Shown piece after piece: positions 37,289 to 47,054 of a stretch of 64,000 bases of DNA (its first letter is position 1; every line of letters begins with the position of its first letter). The stretch spans positions 228,827-292,826 of the forward strand of contig NZ_KB849533.1 of NCBI RefSeq assembly GCF_000368565.1, in the 5' to 3' direction. A program made the translations under genes and the position numbers. The stretch is from Acinetobacter gerneri DSM 14967 = CIP 107464 = MTCC 9824. Lineage in GTDB: Bacteria > Pseudomonadota > Gammaproteobacteria > Pseudomonadales > Moraxellaceae. The notes under the pieces were generated by a model that saw only the letters and a program-made list of their open reading frames with translations, searched no databases and was not told the DNA's origin.

Positions 37289-37437
37289 TTGTTCTGCCCC
37301 AATCTTGCTCACAGATCGACAATATTTCAATTTGAATTGCGAACATGTTAGCAAGACTTCAGCTTTCACGCTATGCTTAAATATTAAACTATATTTTTCA
37401 ATATATTAGTTAAATAATTCAAGCACAATTTAAACGA

Positions 37438-38088
37438 TTAACCACGAATCTCTTGGAACACCCAAGGACGTGATTGTTGAGTCTTTTCTTCATAAGCTTT
37501 GATTGCATCAGCAGCTTGAAGTGTTAAACCGATATCATCCAAACCATTTAACAAACAGTGTTTGCGAAAGGGGTCAACTTCAAATTTGAACGCTTCACCA
37601 GATGGTGTACGTACTTCTTGAGCTTGCAAATCAATCGTTAGCTGATAGCCTTCATTTTCAGCACATTCTTTAAATAATTGATCGACTTGTTCTTCTGTCA
37701 AAATCACAGGTAACATGCCATTTTTAAAGCTATTATTAAAGAAAATATCAGCAAAACTTGGTGCAATCACCGTACGGAATCCGTATTCATCCAAAGCCCA
37801 AGGCGCATGTTCGCGGCTTGAACCACAACCAAAATTTTGACGTGCGATCAATACAGATGCACCTTTAAAACGTGGCTGATTTAAAACGAAATCAGGATTG
37901 ATTGGGCGTTTTGAATTGTCTTGACCTGGATAACCTTCGTCTAAATAACGTAATTCATCAAATAAGTTGTCACCAAAACCAGTACGTTTAATTGATTTTA
38001 AAAACTGTTTTGGAATGATCAAATCTGTATCGACATTGGCACGATCTAATGGTGCAACGATACCTTGTTCAACGGTATAAGCTTTCAT
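37438..38088 (-). CDS. leuD: 3-isopropylmalate dehydratase small subunit
   Basis: LeuD (216 aa) pairs with LeuC to isomerise 2-isopropylmalate to 3-isopropylmalate. [18 protein letters not shown] near the N-terminus and [15 protein letters not shown] near residue 75 are the family signatures. The start at MKAYTVEQG has a perfect AAGGAG upstream. An 11-codon extension would overlap leuC. Confidence 0.97.
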   Translation of the reverse strand: MKAYTVEQGIVAPLDRANVDTDLIIPKQFLKSIKRTGFGDNLFDELRYLDEGYPGQDNSKRPINPDFVLNQPRFKGASVLIARQNFGCGSSREHAPWALDEYGFRTVIAPSFADIFFNNSFKNGMLPVILTEEQVDQLFKECAENEGYQLTIDLQAQEVRTPSGEAFKFEVDPFRKHCLLNGLDDIGLTLQAADAIKAYEEKTQQSRPWVFQEIRG

Positions 38089-38098
38089 TTTTTGCTCC

Positions 38099-39547
38099 TT
38101 AGAATGTACGTACGTCAACAAAATGACCAGCGATTGCTGCTGCTGCTGCCATTGCTGGGCTAACTAAATGTGTACGACCGCCATTACCCTGACGACCTTC
38201 AAAGTTACGGTTTGAAGTCGATGCACAGTGCTCACCCGGTTGCAATTTATCAGCATTCATCGCTAAACACATTGAACAACCCGGCTCACGCCATTCAAAA
38301 CCAGCTTCGATAAGGATTTTATCTAAACCTTCTTTTTCTGCTTGTGCTTTAACTAAACCAGAACCAGGGACAACCATGGCTTGTTTGATTGAACTTGCTA
38401 CTTTTTTACCTTTGGCAACTTCAGCAGCAGCACGAATATCTTCAATACGAGAGTTCGTACATGACCCAATAAAGACGCGGTCCAATTGGATATCTGCCAA
38501 AGCTTGACCTGCATCCAAGCCCATATATTGATATGCACGTGTCCAGTCATTGCGTTGTACATCATCTCGTGCTTGTTCTAATGTTGGAACAGCTTGAGAT
38601 ACTGGAATCACCATTTCAGGTGAAGTACCCCATGAAACCTGAGGTTCAATCTCTTCGCCTTGCAACACAACAACCGTATCGAAATGCGCATCAGCATCAC
38701 TATGTAAAGTATTCCAATAAGCGACTGCTGCATCCCATTGCTCACCTTTTGGCGCATAAGGGCGATTTTTAACATATTCAATCGTTTTGTCATCGACAGC
38801 AACCATACCCACACGAGCGCCGCCTTCGATTGCCATATTACATACAGTCATACGACCTTCGATCGACATATCACGGAATACTTGTCCGCCAAACTCAATC
38901 GCATGACCCGTACCACCAGCAGTACCAATTTTACCGATAATAGCCAATACCACATCTTTTGGCGTTACGCCTTGACCCAATGTTCCGTCAACACGTACCA
39001 ACATATTTTTCATTTTCTTTTGAACTAAGCATTGAGTCGCCAATACATGTTCAACTTCCGATGTACCAATGCCGTGTGCCAAACAACCAAATGCACCATG
39101 TGTAGCCGTATGCGAGTCACCACAAACCACGGTCATACCCGGCAAAGTCAAACCTTGCTCAGGACCAACCACATGCGCGATCCCTTGACGGATATCATTG
39201 ATTTTAAATTCAACAATATTGAACGCTTCACAGTTGTCATCCAAAGTTTGTACTTGGATACGTGAAGTTTCATCTTCAATACCAGCAATCCCTTCAGAAC
39301 GCTCTTTCTTAGAAGTGGGTACATTATGGTCAGGTGTTGCAACGTTGGCACTTAAGCGCCAAGGTTTACGACCTGCAAGCTGCAAACCTTCAAAGGCTTG
39401 CGGTGAAGTCACTTCATGTAATAAATGACGATCGATATAGAGTAAACTTGAACCATCATCTCGTTGTTGTACTAAATGGTCATTCCACAATTTGTCATAC
39501 AATGTTTTTGCAGATTCTGTTTTTGCTTTTTGGGTTTCGCCTGCCAT
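38099..39547 (-). CDS. leuC: 3-isopropylmalate dehydratase large subunit
   Basis: LeuC (482 aa) carries the 4Fe-4S cluster of isopropylmalate isomerase. The cluster cysteines are in [12 protein letters not shown] and in GCSMCLAMN near the C-terminus. [14 protein letters not shown] is the substrate-binding segment. The start is MAGETQKAK, with GGAG nine bases upstream; a 12-codon extension lacks support. It is the first gene of leuC-leuD-lipoprotein-leuB. Confidence 0.96.
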   Translation of the reverse strand: MAGETQKAKTESAKTLYDKLWNDHLVQQRDDGSSLLYIDRHLLHEVTSPQAFEGLQLAGRKPWRLSANVATPDHNVPTSKKERSEGIAGIEDETSRIQVQTLDDNCEAFNIVEFKINDIRQGIAHVVGPEQGLTLPGMTVVCGDSHTATHGAFGCLAHGIGTSEVEHVLATQCLVQKKMKNMLVRVDGTLGQGVTPKDVVLAIIGKIGTAGGTGHAIEFGGQVFRDMSIEGRMTVCNMAIEGGARVGMVAVDDKTIEYVKNRPYAPKGEQWDAAVAYWNTLHSDADAHFDTVVVLQGEEIEPQVSWGTSPEMVIPVSQAVPTLEQARDDVQRNDWTRAYQYMGLDAGQALADIQLDRVFIGSCTNSRIEDIRAAAEVAKGKKVASSIKQAMVVPGSGLVKAQAEKEGLDKILIEAGFEWREPGCSMCLAMNADKLQPGEHCASTSNRNFEGRQGNGGRTHLVSPAMAAAAAIAGHFVDVRTF

Positions 39548-39850
39548 GTCGATATGCTCCACTGGACTGGGTAATTCTTTCATTAAACTCGATTATAGTC
39601 GCTATTTTACATAAATCTAATTTATCATTTTTATTAATTTAAAAACTTTTTGGAATCTTTTTATTACAATTTGTATCTCACTGTTTTTTTCATGAGAGCC
39701 TATTCAGTATTGCTCAGATTCAGCCATTTTCACAGAATATTTCCAGCTTATTTACAAAAACGATTGCAATAAATATATTATTCACTTTTACATTTTAAAT
39801 GATAATGATTATTATTCATTAAATCGAAAAATTGAAATGAGGCATTCAAC
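39548..39850. promoter_or_regulatory. divergent control region with a Fur-like box
   Basis: This ~300-bp AT-rich region separates leuC (minus) from the DUF2061 gene (plus). At 39801-39819, GATAATGAT is followed by TATTATTCA, giving three adjacent copies of an NAT(A/T)AT-like hexamer, as in Fur boxes. It lies about 30 bp before the DUF2061 ATG. No leu leader peptide with a run of leucine codons was found upstream of leuC. Confidence 0.4.
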
Positions 39851-40093
39851 ATGGCACGTATCCAAAACTTTGTAAGCAATAATGGTCGAACTTTAAAGAA
39901 AACTTTTAGCTACTACATCATGCACATTACTGTAGCAATGGTGGTGGCTTATTTGGTCACTGGTAATTTATGGATGGCAATGACTTTAAGTTTGCTTGAG
40001 CCTACAGTGCAAGCTTTTGCTTTCTTTTTCCACGAAAAAGTATGGAATCGTAAAGAAAATAATGATGCTTTAAAAAATCAAAGCCTCGTATAA
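39851..40093 (+). CDS. DUF2061 small membrane protein
   Basis: This 80-residue protein has two membrane segments (HITVAMVVAYLVTGNLWMA and LEPTVQAFAFFFHEKVW). The FSYYIMH...E..V.....F..H..W pattern matches the DUF2061 family of short membrane proteins. GAGG precedes the ATG. The function is unknown. Confidence 0.82.
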   Translation: MARIQNFVSNNGRTLKKTFSYYIMHITVAMVVAYLVTGNLWMAMTLSLLEPTVQAFAFFFHEKVWNRKENNDALKNQSLV

Positions 40094-40277
40094 ATCGCTT
40101 TAAATACTTGCCTCATTTCTCAGTAAGGCCATTCATTGGATGGCTTTGCTGACTTTAAAATAAGCAAAAATATAAGCCTCGTAACATAAAAATCAGCATA
40201 TTTAATTTAATTTATTCACATTCTTTATAAAATTATTTTATAATTAGATATTTATTTCATAACCAAGTTGTACGCTT

Positions 40278-41135
40278 ATGAATCTTGCAGCATTTGAAGC
40301 CTTTGTTAAAGTCATGGAAACTGGTTCGATTTCTATGGCAGCAGACCAACTGTTTATTACTCAACCGGCTGTCACGAAGCGTATTCATAGTCTGGAAGAC
40401 TATTTTGGTGTGAAACTATTTGAATCTGCGGGACGTGGTGTTCAAGCCACACATGCTGCACATTCATTATTGCCAAAAGTTAAAAACTGGCTAAATGAAT
40501 TGGGCGATATTCATCACACCCTAAGTCATGAACAAGGTCAGGTTCAAGGTAAACTGAAAATTGGTACAAGCCATCATATTGGCTTACACCATTTGCCGAT
40601 TCATCTAAAAAATTATGTTCAACAATATCCGGATGTCACTTTGGATGTGCATTTTGTCGATTCAGAACAAGCGCATGAACAGGTTTTAGCAGGTGATTTG
40701 GAGTTGGCATTTTTAACTTTGCCACCTGTGGGTGATGATCGACTCGAATATATCACCATCTGGAATGATCCACTGGTTTTTGTCGTGTCACCATTTCATC
40801 CTTTGGCGCATAAGAAAAATCTTAGATTAGAAGATTTGATCGAATATCCAAGTTTATTACCAGCTGCACAGACTTATACCAGTCAAATCACGTTGGCAGA
40901 GTTTGAGAAACAAGGGCTGAAACCGAAAATCACCATGAGCAACAATCCACTTGAATCGATCCGTATGTTGGTTTCAATTGGATTGGGTTGGTCGGTACTC
41001 CCAAAAACACTACTCAATCAAGATTTGCATCAACTTGAAATCCAGACCAATATGAATCGTCATTTAGGTATGGTTTGGCATCCTGCACGTACTCAATCTA
41101 GAGCCGTTCAAGAATTGATTGAAATGATGAAGTAA
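40278..41135 (+). CDS. LysR family transcriptional regulator
   Basis: This 285-residue regulator has the N-terminal winged helix-turn-helix (FVKVMETGSISMAADQLF, TQPAVTKRIHSLE) and a C-terminal periplasmic-binding-like effector domain starting KLKIGTSHHIG. Target genes are unknown. The adjacent genes give no clear hint, as both neighbours have their own promoters. Confidence 0.9.
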   Translation: MNLAAFEAFVKVMETGSISMAADQLFITQPAVTKRIHSLEDYFGVKLFESAGRGVQATHAAHSLLPKVKNWLNELGDIHHTLSHEQGQVQGKLKIGTSHHIGLHHLPIHLKNYVQQYPDVTLDVHFVDSEQAHEQVLAGDLELAFLTLPPVGDDRLEYITIWNDPLVFVVSPFHPLAHKKNLRLEDLIEYPSLLPAAQTYTSQITLAEFEKQGLKPKITMSNNPLESIRMLVSIGLGWSVLPKTLLNQDLHQLEIQTNMNRHLGMVWHPARTQSRAVQELIEMMK

Positions 41136-41145
41136 CTCGCCAAAT

Positions 41146-41179
41146 ATTTCCCTCTCTTAACTTTTAAGAAAGGGAAATT
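41146..41179. terminator. bidirectional terminator
   Basis: ATTTCCCTCTCTTAA pairs with TTAAGAAAGGGAAAT (one mismatch) between the LysR stop and the convergent DUF2789 stop. Confidence 0.75.
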
Positions 41180-41187
41180 TAAAACTA

Positions 41188-41439
41188 TTATTTGGATTGA
41201 TTCACTGAATCTTCATGTAATGATTCATTTAATTGATCAACGACAATCGCCCACTCTCCATCAGATTTCATTTTTTCTTCTATAAATTGGCGCTGTGCAT
41301 CTGTCCAATAGTTTGCATCATTGATGAAAGTATCACGATCAAGTTGGTGTGTACTGATAAATTCGGCGATTGCTTCTTCACTCGCATCCAAACCAAGCTG
41401 TTCAAATAGATGTGTCATTCTTGGGCGTGGATTGTTCAT
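41188..41439 (-). CDS. DUF2789 family protein
   Basis: This 83-residue soluble, acidic, helical protein contains MTHLFEQLGLDASEEAI and WTDAQRQFIEEKMKSDGEW. This matches the small DUF2789 family common in Gammaproteobacteria. A strong GAGGAC ribosome site is present. The function is unknown. Confidence 0.82.
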   Translation of the reverse strand: MNNPRPRMTHLFEQLGLDASEEAIAEFISTHQLDRDTFINDANYWTDAQRQFIEEKMKSDGEWAIVVDQLNESLHEDSVNQSK

Positions 41440-41568
41440 TTTGCGTCCTCTATTATGTTATTTTTCATATTTAGATTAACATAACAAATCCACTTATCTT
41501 GCAATTTAACGTTTATATTTTAAATATTTAACAATTTAAAACATGCCATAAATACCCTTAAAGTCATT

Positions 41569-42072
41569 TTATCCAAACTCTATCACATAAATTGCAACAG
41601 GTTGTGGTTTAGGCATCAATAAGGGAGCTACACCCATAAATAAAAGCAGTGAATAAACCAATAATACGATGATAGGTACACCCCATGTCACACCACCGTA
41701 TAGTGCAAAGAATTCTGGAGAGTATCGAGGGTTGTTCATATATTTTTTAACTTTTGCTAAAGCAAAATTGCGATATAATGTATTTCCCCAAAAACCCAGT
41801 GTGACATTAAAAATTAAATTTAAGATTAAACATGCACTCATAAAATAATGTTGATTTATTCCACTGAGCAATAAAACTAAAATTAAAAAAGTGGCAATAA
41901 CCAACATACAAAATGCATATAAATACATTTTCCGATATAAAAGCCAGTAAATTCCAAAAAGGAAAGCAGCCCAATTAAAACCTATTTTCGAGTTATTTTC
42001 ACAATAGTGAATATACTTTTTTTCAGAACCAATGAAATTTTTAAGTAATTCATTTTGCGTTAAATCATTCAT
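41569..42072 (-). CDS. DUF2628 membrane protein
   Basis: This 167-residue protein has the DUF2628 signature GFNWAAFLFGIYWLLYRKMYLYAF near residues 31-54, a second pair of membrane segments, and a C-terminal one (VPIIVLLVYSLLLFMGVAP). It is a paralogue of the next upstream gene, with which it shares the WLLYRKMYLY core. No ribosome site is obvious. The role is unknown. Confidence 0.82.
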   Translation of the reverse strand: MNDLTQNELLKNFIGSEKKYIHYCENNSKIGFNWAAFLFGIYWLLYRKMYLYAFCMLVIATFLILVLLLSGINQHYFMSACLILNLIFNVTLGFWGNTLYRNFALAKVKKYMNNPRYSPEFFALYGGVTWGVPIIVLLVYSLLLFMGVAPLLMPKPQPVAIYVIEFG

Positions 42073-42162
42073 TTTTATATAGCTTTATTATCTCGACATT
42101 TATAGTTAAATATGCATGCTATAACAAATTAAATCAATTCATCACCTCATTATTACTATAGA

Positions 42163-42633
42163 TTAAGCAAAATTATGACCGATCCAATACAACACAATCA
42201 CCACGATCAGCAATCCTAATGGCGAATAAAAATCTGTTCCGCCTTGTTCTCGCAATTCTTGCTCTAGGTTATTTGGCTGAAGACTAATGATTTTTTTAAT
42301 TTTCTGATCAACAAAATTTTTATATATTCCATTTCCACCCGCCCCTATACCTATTGTAATACCAATAGCAATCCCTCGATCGACAGAACTTGATGTGGGT
42401 ATAAAACAATAAAGAATAAACAAAGCGAAAAAAATAAAACTATATAAATACATTTTTCGATACAGTAACCAAAATATGCCGAGAAAAAATGCAGCAACAT
42501 TAAATCCATTCTTATTATTTATTTGATCAAAACGAGATTGATAATATTTTTGATATTTTTCCCCAACAAATGTTTCTCTATACGACTCTTGCATATCCTG
42601 TGATATATCAGAGTTTTCAATATTATTATCCAT
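42163..42633 (-). CDS. DUF2628 membrane protein
   Basis: This 156-residue paralogue of the 41569-42072 product contains GFNVAAFFLGIFWLLYRKM. Three or four membrane segments follow an acidic N-terminal stretch. A strong GGGAAGG ribosome site is present. The two genes probably arose by tandem duplication. Confidence 0.82.
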   Translation of the reverse strand: MDNNIENSDISQDMQESYRETFVGEKYQKYYQSRFDQINNKNGFNVAAFFLGIFWLLYRKMYLYSFIFFALFILYCFIPTSSSVDRGIAIGITIGIGAGGNGIYKNFVDQKIKKIISLQPNNLEQELREQGGTDFYSPLGLLIVVIVLYWIGHNFA

Positions 42634-42726
42634 GACCTTCCCCCAAGGTATATAAAGTTTTAAATAATCAATATATAGTCAAGTTTTAAGTTATTCAATT
42701 TATATGGTTTTTTTGTTTTATATGAC

Positions 42727-42758
42727 AAAAAAAAGCAGTGTATATGACACTGCTTTTA
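42727..42758 (-). terminator. terminator of the HAD phosphatase gene
   Basis: AAAAGCAGTGT / ACACTGCTTTT with flanking A/T runs follows the stop at 42770 on the minus strand. Confidence 0.85.
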
Positions 42759-42769
42759 ACAATAAGAAA

Positions 42770-43420
42770 TTAAATCGACCAATCTTCTATCGGCCAATTT
42801 TTCGATAGCGCCAATGCCTCTAATCGCTCATCAGGACATACCACTACAGGATGATCGGCATATTCCAACAAGAAACGGTCATTGATCGAATCTGAATAAG
42901 CCCAAGACTCTGACACTTCACGACCATCAAGCCATTGATCTAGACGAACCAATTTACCTTTTTGGTAACACGGCAAGCCAGCAACCTTACCTGTATATTT
43001 GCCATCTTTGACTTCGGCATTGGTCGCAATAATATTTTCTATACCAAATTCACGGAAAATCGGTGCAGTGATAAAGTCAGAAGTTGCAGTAATCCCCACA
43101 ATTTCATGTCCTGCATCTTTGTGTTTTTGAATCGCTTCAAAACCTTTTGGGCGCATTTTTTCGCGAATGACTTTTTTCATAAATAACTGGTGCAATTCAG
43201 TTAAATATTCATTTGAATTTTGCGTTAAAAACTCAAAGACAAATTCGTTATAAGCAATCGGATCTAACTGCCCTGCTTTGTAATCTTCATAAAATTTATC
43301 ATTCATTTGGCGATGATGGACTGGATCTACCAAGCCTTCATTCACTAAAAACTCTCCCCAAGAATGGTCAGAGTCGGTATTTAATAAGGTGTGATCTAGA
43401 TCAAACAGCGCCAATTTCAT
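42770..43420 (-). CDS. HAD-IB family phosphatase (SerB-like)
   Basis: This 216-residue HAD hydrolase has motif I at LALFDLDHTLLNTDSDHSW, motif II at IVGITATSDFIT, and motif III/IV at WAYSDSINDRFLLEYAD. It resembles the HAD-IB group that includes phosphoserine- and histidinol-phosphatase-like enzymes. The substrate is not determinable. The start at MKLALF has GAG upstream. It is divergent from rppH. Confidence 0.88.
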   Translation of the reverse strand: MKLALFDLDHTLLNTDSDHSWGEFLVNEGLVDPVHHRQMNDKFYEDYKAGQLDPIAYNEFVFEFLTQNSNEYLTELHQLFMKKVIREKMRPKGFEAIQKHKDAGHEIVGITATSDFITAPIFREFGIENIIATNAEVKDGKYTGKVAGLPCYQKGKLVRLDQWLDGREVSESWAYSDSINDRFLLEYADHPVVVCPDERLEALALSKNWPIEDWSI

Positions 43421-43603
43421 GAAAATACTCATTCAAACTGAAATTTAAGAAAAAATTTGTAATTCTAGCTCGGCTAGACGAGCAAAATTCGTTAAGATCA
43501 TAGCAATTTTAAAACATTTTACTTTGATCTTTTCGTGTAGGGCTAAAGAGTGACTGTCCCCGAGATCAAAGTCAACGATATTGATAAATTTTTAGGTAGC
43601 CAA

Positions 43604-44104
43604 ATGATCGATTCAGAAGGTTTCCGACCCAACGTCGGGATCATTTTGGCAAATGATAATGGACAGGTTTTATGGGCGAAGCGCATTGGTCACAATGCAT
43701 GGCAATTTCCGCAAGGAGGCATTCAATACGGAGAGACTCCTGAACAGGCACTTTTTAGAGAGCTAAGAGAAGAAGTCGGCTTATTGCCAGAACATGTCCA
43801 AATTATTGCGCAAACCAAAGGTTGGCTGCGTTATCGTTTGCCACACCGGTACATCAGGTCAGATTCTGATCCGATTTGTATTGGGCAAAAACAGAAATGG
43901 TTTTTATTAAAACTGACAGCTTCAGCTCAAAATATTCAGTTGGATTTGTCCGATCCGCCAGAGTTTGATCACTGGCAATGGGTCAGTTACTGGTATCCGC
44001 TTGGGCAAGTGGTAAATTTCAAACGTGATGTTTACCGTAAAGCCATGGTCGAACTATGTATGCAATTACCACAGCAAAGTTCTGAAAATTCATCGAAAAT
44101 GTAA
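43604..44104 (+). CDS. rppH: RNA pyrophosphohydrolase
   Basis: RppH (166 aa) is a Nudix enzyme that removes pyrophosphate from the 5' end of RNAs and so starts their decay. [15 protein letters not shown] opens the family, and the Nudix box runs [23 protein letters not shown]. The start is set at MIDSEG by comparison with E. coli RppH, with AGG upstream; a GTG 18 codons earlier is also in frame. ptsP follows, a conserved rppH-ptsP pairing. Confidence 0.93.
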   Translation: MIDSEGFRPNVGIILANDNGQVLWAKRIGHNAWQFPQGGIQYGETPEQALFRELREEVGLLPEHVQIIAQTKGWLRYRLPHRYIRSDSDPICIGQKQKWFLLKLTASAQNIQLDLSDPPEFDHWQWVSYWYPLGQVVNFKRDVYRKAMVELCMQLPQQSSENSSKM

Positions 44105-44338
44105 ATGATTTTTCAAAAAAAGCTGTTATAAATAAAGTGGTGCAATCTATTTTGCAATCATCTTTCGGGGCAAGTCATTTTTAATGATTTACCCACAAAA
44201 GCTAAAGCCAAATTATTTGGCTGGCTCATGTAGTTTTGGAAAATTTGATTTTTAGGGTGTTTTCTTATTTTCAATTTTCCATCGTTACATCACTCGGTTG
44301 AAAGATCAACTATAACGCTTGATTGGGAGTAGACATTT

Positions 44339-46633
44339 ATGTCAAACATGCAACTGGACACGCTCAGACGTATTGTTCAAGAGATCAATTCGTCCGTCAG
44401 TCTGCATGATTCTTTGGAAATAATGGTCAATCAAGTTTCCGAAGCCATGAATGTCGATGTTTGTTCGATTTATTTATTGGATGAACGTAATCAGCGTTAT
44501 TTGCTCATGGCGACCAAAGGCTTAAATCCTGAAGCTGTCGGCAATGTATCTTTGCAACTCGGTGAAGGCTTGGTCGGCTTAGTGGGTCAGCGTGAAGAAA
44601 TTGTCAACTTGGACAATGCGCCAAAACACGAACGCTTTATTTATTTTCCAGAAACAGGTGAGGAGTTGTATAACTCATTCCTCGGTGTACCTGTGATGTA
44701 CCGACGCAAAGTAATGGGCGTTTTAGTTGTTCAAAATAAAGAACCTCAAGATTTTAGTGAAGCCGCTGAATCCTTTTTAGTTACGCTCTGTGCACAACTT
44801 TCTGGCGTCATTGCTCATGCACATGCAGTCGGCAATATTGATGTATTTCGCAAACCAAGCAGTTCCCCTGCCTATAAAACCTTTCAAGGGGTATCAGGTT
44901 CAGGCGGTATAGCACTGGGTCGTGCCATTATTTTATATCCTCCTGCTGATTTGGCTGCTGTGCCTGATCGTGAAGCAGAAGACATCAGCGATGAATTAGA
45001 TTTACTCGATCAAGCAGTACAATCAGTACGTAGTGAAATCGAAGCACTTGATGAAAAAATGCAAGATTCGCTCATGTCTGAAGAGCGTGCATTATTCAGC
45101 GTATTTTTACGCATGCTTGATGAAAATGCCCTACCTGCTGAGATTAAAGAACTGATTCGTGGTGGCAATTGGGCACAAGGCGCAGTAAAACGTGTGATTG
45201 ATAAACATGTTGCGCTTTTTGCACAAATGGAAGATGACTATCTGCGTGAGCGTGTTTCTGACCTCAAAGATCTCGGTCGTCGCATTTTGGCTTCATTGCA
45301 AGAAAATGATAGTAGTCATCGCGAGCTAAGCAGCGAAAGTATCTTGATTGGTGATGAGATCAGTACAGCTGCTTTGGTTGAGTTACCTGTAGATAAAATT
45401 GCAGCGATTGTAACCAGTGAAGGTGCAGCCAATTCACATATGGTCATCGTGGCACGTGCGCTTGGTATTCCAACTGTGGTTGGCGTGACCGAATTACCCG
45501 TCAATACACTCGATGATGTTGAAATGATCGTTGATGCTTATCAAGGACGGGTTTTTGTCAATCCGCCTCGACGCTTACGTCAACGTTATAAAGAGATTCA
45601 AAAAGAAGAAGAACAAATCGTCAAAGATTTAAAACAGTACGAGACTAAAGACTCGATTACACCTGACGGCGTAGCAGTAAAACTTTATGTCAACACAGGT
45701 CTGATGATTGATGTGGTTCGTGGCGTACAACGTGGTGCGAAAGGTGTTGGACTGTATCGTTCGGAAATTCCGTTTATGCTGCGTGATCGCTTCCCTGGTG
45801 AAGAGGAACAACGTGCGATTTACCGTCAGCAGCTCAGCCATTTTGCCAATAAACCTGTGGTCATGCGTACCCTCGATATTGGTGCTGACAAAGATTTACC
45901 TTATTTCGAAATTGAAGAAGAAAACTCAGCACTTGGCTGGAGAGGGATTCGTTTTACCCTAGACCACCCTGAAATTTTTTCTTCCCAAATTCGTGCCATG
46001 CTCAAAGCCAGTATTGGTCTAAATAATTTACATATTTTATTGCCAATGGTGACCAGTGTCAGTGAAGTTGAAGAAGCACTGTATCTATTGGAACGTGATT
46101 GGGCTGCTGTTCAAGAAGAAGAGCAAGTCAAAATTACCAAGCCTAAAATCGGTATTATGGTTGAAGTGCCGAGCGTGCTGTTACAGATTGGCGAATTTGC
46201 CGAACTCGTTGATTTCTTCTCGGTGGGTTCTAACGATTTGATTCAATATTTGTTAGCTGTAGATCGAAATAACCCACGTGTTTCTAGCGTGTATTCACAT
46301 TTTCATCCATCTGTTTTGATTGCCCTACAACGCTTAGTCAAAGAGTGCCATAAGTACGAAAAACCAATCAGTATTTGTGGGGAAATGGCAGGTGATCCAC
46401 TGTCTGCAATTCTACTCATGGCAATGGGATTCAATACCCTCTCGATGAGTTCGAGTAATATTTTGCGCGTTCGTAAAGCAATTTGCCATGTGCCAATGAC
46501 AGATGCACAGCAACTTTTAGAAGATGTTGTAAAAATGAATAATCCACTGATCGTAAAAAGTTGGATGGAATATTATTTTAAACATCATGGTCTTGCGGAT
46601 ATGGTGAAAACTTCAAGATTGGTTTCGGTTTAA
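44339..46633 (+). CDS. ptsP: phosphoenolpyruvate-protein phosphotransferase PtsP
   Basis: PtsP (764 aa) is enzyme I of the nitrogen phosphotransferase system, which passes phosphate from PEP to NPr (PtsO). It has an N-terminal GAF sensor domain (residues 1-160). The EI N-terminal domain has the phosphorylated histidine in SEGAANSHMVIVARALGIP. The PEP-binding barrel shows RTLDIGADKDLPYF, GSNDLIQYLLAVDRNN and CGEMAGDP. GGGAG precedes the ATG. The usual targets are nitrogen and potassium homeostasis. Confidence 0.95.
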   Translation: MSNMQLDTLRRIVQEINSSVSLHDSLEIMVNQVSEAMNVDVCSIYLLDERNQRYLLMATKGLNPEAVGNVSLQLGEGLVGLVGQREEIVNLDNAPKHERFIYFPETGEELYNSFLGVPVMYRRKVMGVLVVQNKEPQDFSEAAESFLVTLCAQLSGVIAHAHAVGNIDVFRKPSSSPAYKTFQGVSGSGGIALGRAIILYPPADLAAVPDREAEDISDELDLLDQAVQSVRSEIEALDEKMQDSLMSEERALFSVFLRMLDENALPAEIKELIRGGNWAQGAVKRVIDKHVALFAQMEDDYLRERVSDLKDLGRRILASLQENDSSHRELSSESILIGDEISTAALVELPVDKIAAIVTSEGAANSHMVIVARALGIPTVVGVTELPVNTLDDVEMIVDAYQGRVFVNPPRRLRQRYKEIQKEEEQIVKDLKQYETKDSITPDGVAVKLYVNTGLMIDVVRGVQRGAKGVGLYRSEIPFMLRDRFPGEEEQRAIYRQQLSHFANKPVVMRTLDIGADKDLPYFEIEEENSALGWRGIRFTLDHPEIFSSQIRAMLKASIGLNNLHILLPMVTSVSEVEEALYLLERDWAAVQEEEQVKITKPKIGIMVEVPSVLLQIGEFAELVDFFSVGSNDLIQYLLAVDRNNPRVSSVYSHFHPSVLIALQRLVKECHKYEKPISICGEMAGDPLSAILLMAMGFNTLSMSSSNILRVRKAICHVPMTDAQQLLEDVVKMNNPLIVKSWMEYYFKHHGLADMVKTSRLVSV

Positions 46634-46682
46634 GACGGATAAATCTATTTTTTTAATTATTTTGCGAAATCAAAAGCTAAAC

Positions 46683-46859
46683 TCAGCACAATAAAAAAGA
46701 GCGATAATCGTCAGAATATCGCCCTTGTCTGTGTTTGTTATAACCACGTTTCATATTTTTCTTTCGATCAATAAAAACGTGACTTTTATTGAATTCATGC
46801 ATATGTTTTGCAACCAGATTGTTGATGACCTCTTCTGGCTGTTTCTTTTGCTTCGCCAT
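46683..46859 (-). CDS. small basic conserved-looking protein
   Basis: A 58-residue reading frame begins with AAGGTGG and ATG and encodes MAKQKKQPEEVINNLVAKHM, then HEFNKSHVFIDRKKNMKRGY, then NKHRQGRYSDDYRSF. The excellent ribosome site, the lack of an alternative gene here and the AKHMHEFN..H.DRKK..KRGY.KH pattern of small basic proteins support it. That pattern resembles DUF7230-type sequences, from memory. The function is unknown. It converges with ptsP. Confidence 0.68.
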   Translation of the reverse strand: MAKQKKQPEEVINNLVAKHMHEFNKSHVFIDRKKNMKRGYNKHRQGRYSDDYRSFLLC

Positions 46860-47054
46860 ATTTCCACCTTATCACTTGATGTTTTCTGAGTTCCCACACA
46901 ACTGTGCAGGAAAAATGATATTAGTCCTTTTTGCATAAATTTCAAGCAGAACTTATAAAATATTTACATTTCATATAAAAATAAAAAAACTAAATTCAGC
47001 AATCATTTAGCTCAATGATTAGACTTGATCTTTATCTAAATCTTTATCTATTTT

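Noticed and set aside
43550..43603. Upstream GTG start for rppH
   Set aside because: The family begins at [10 protein letters not shown], and an AGG ribosome site precedes that ATG; the extension is not conserved in character.
46751..46945. 64-residue minus-strand frame
   Set aside because: It overlaps the better supported 58-residue gene at 46683-46859 in another frame and has no ribosome site.
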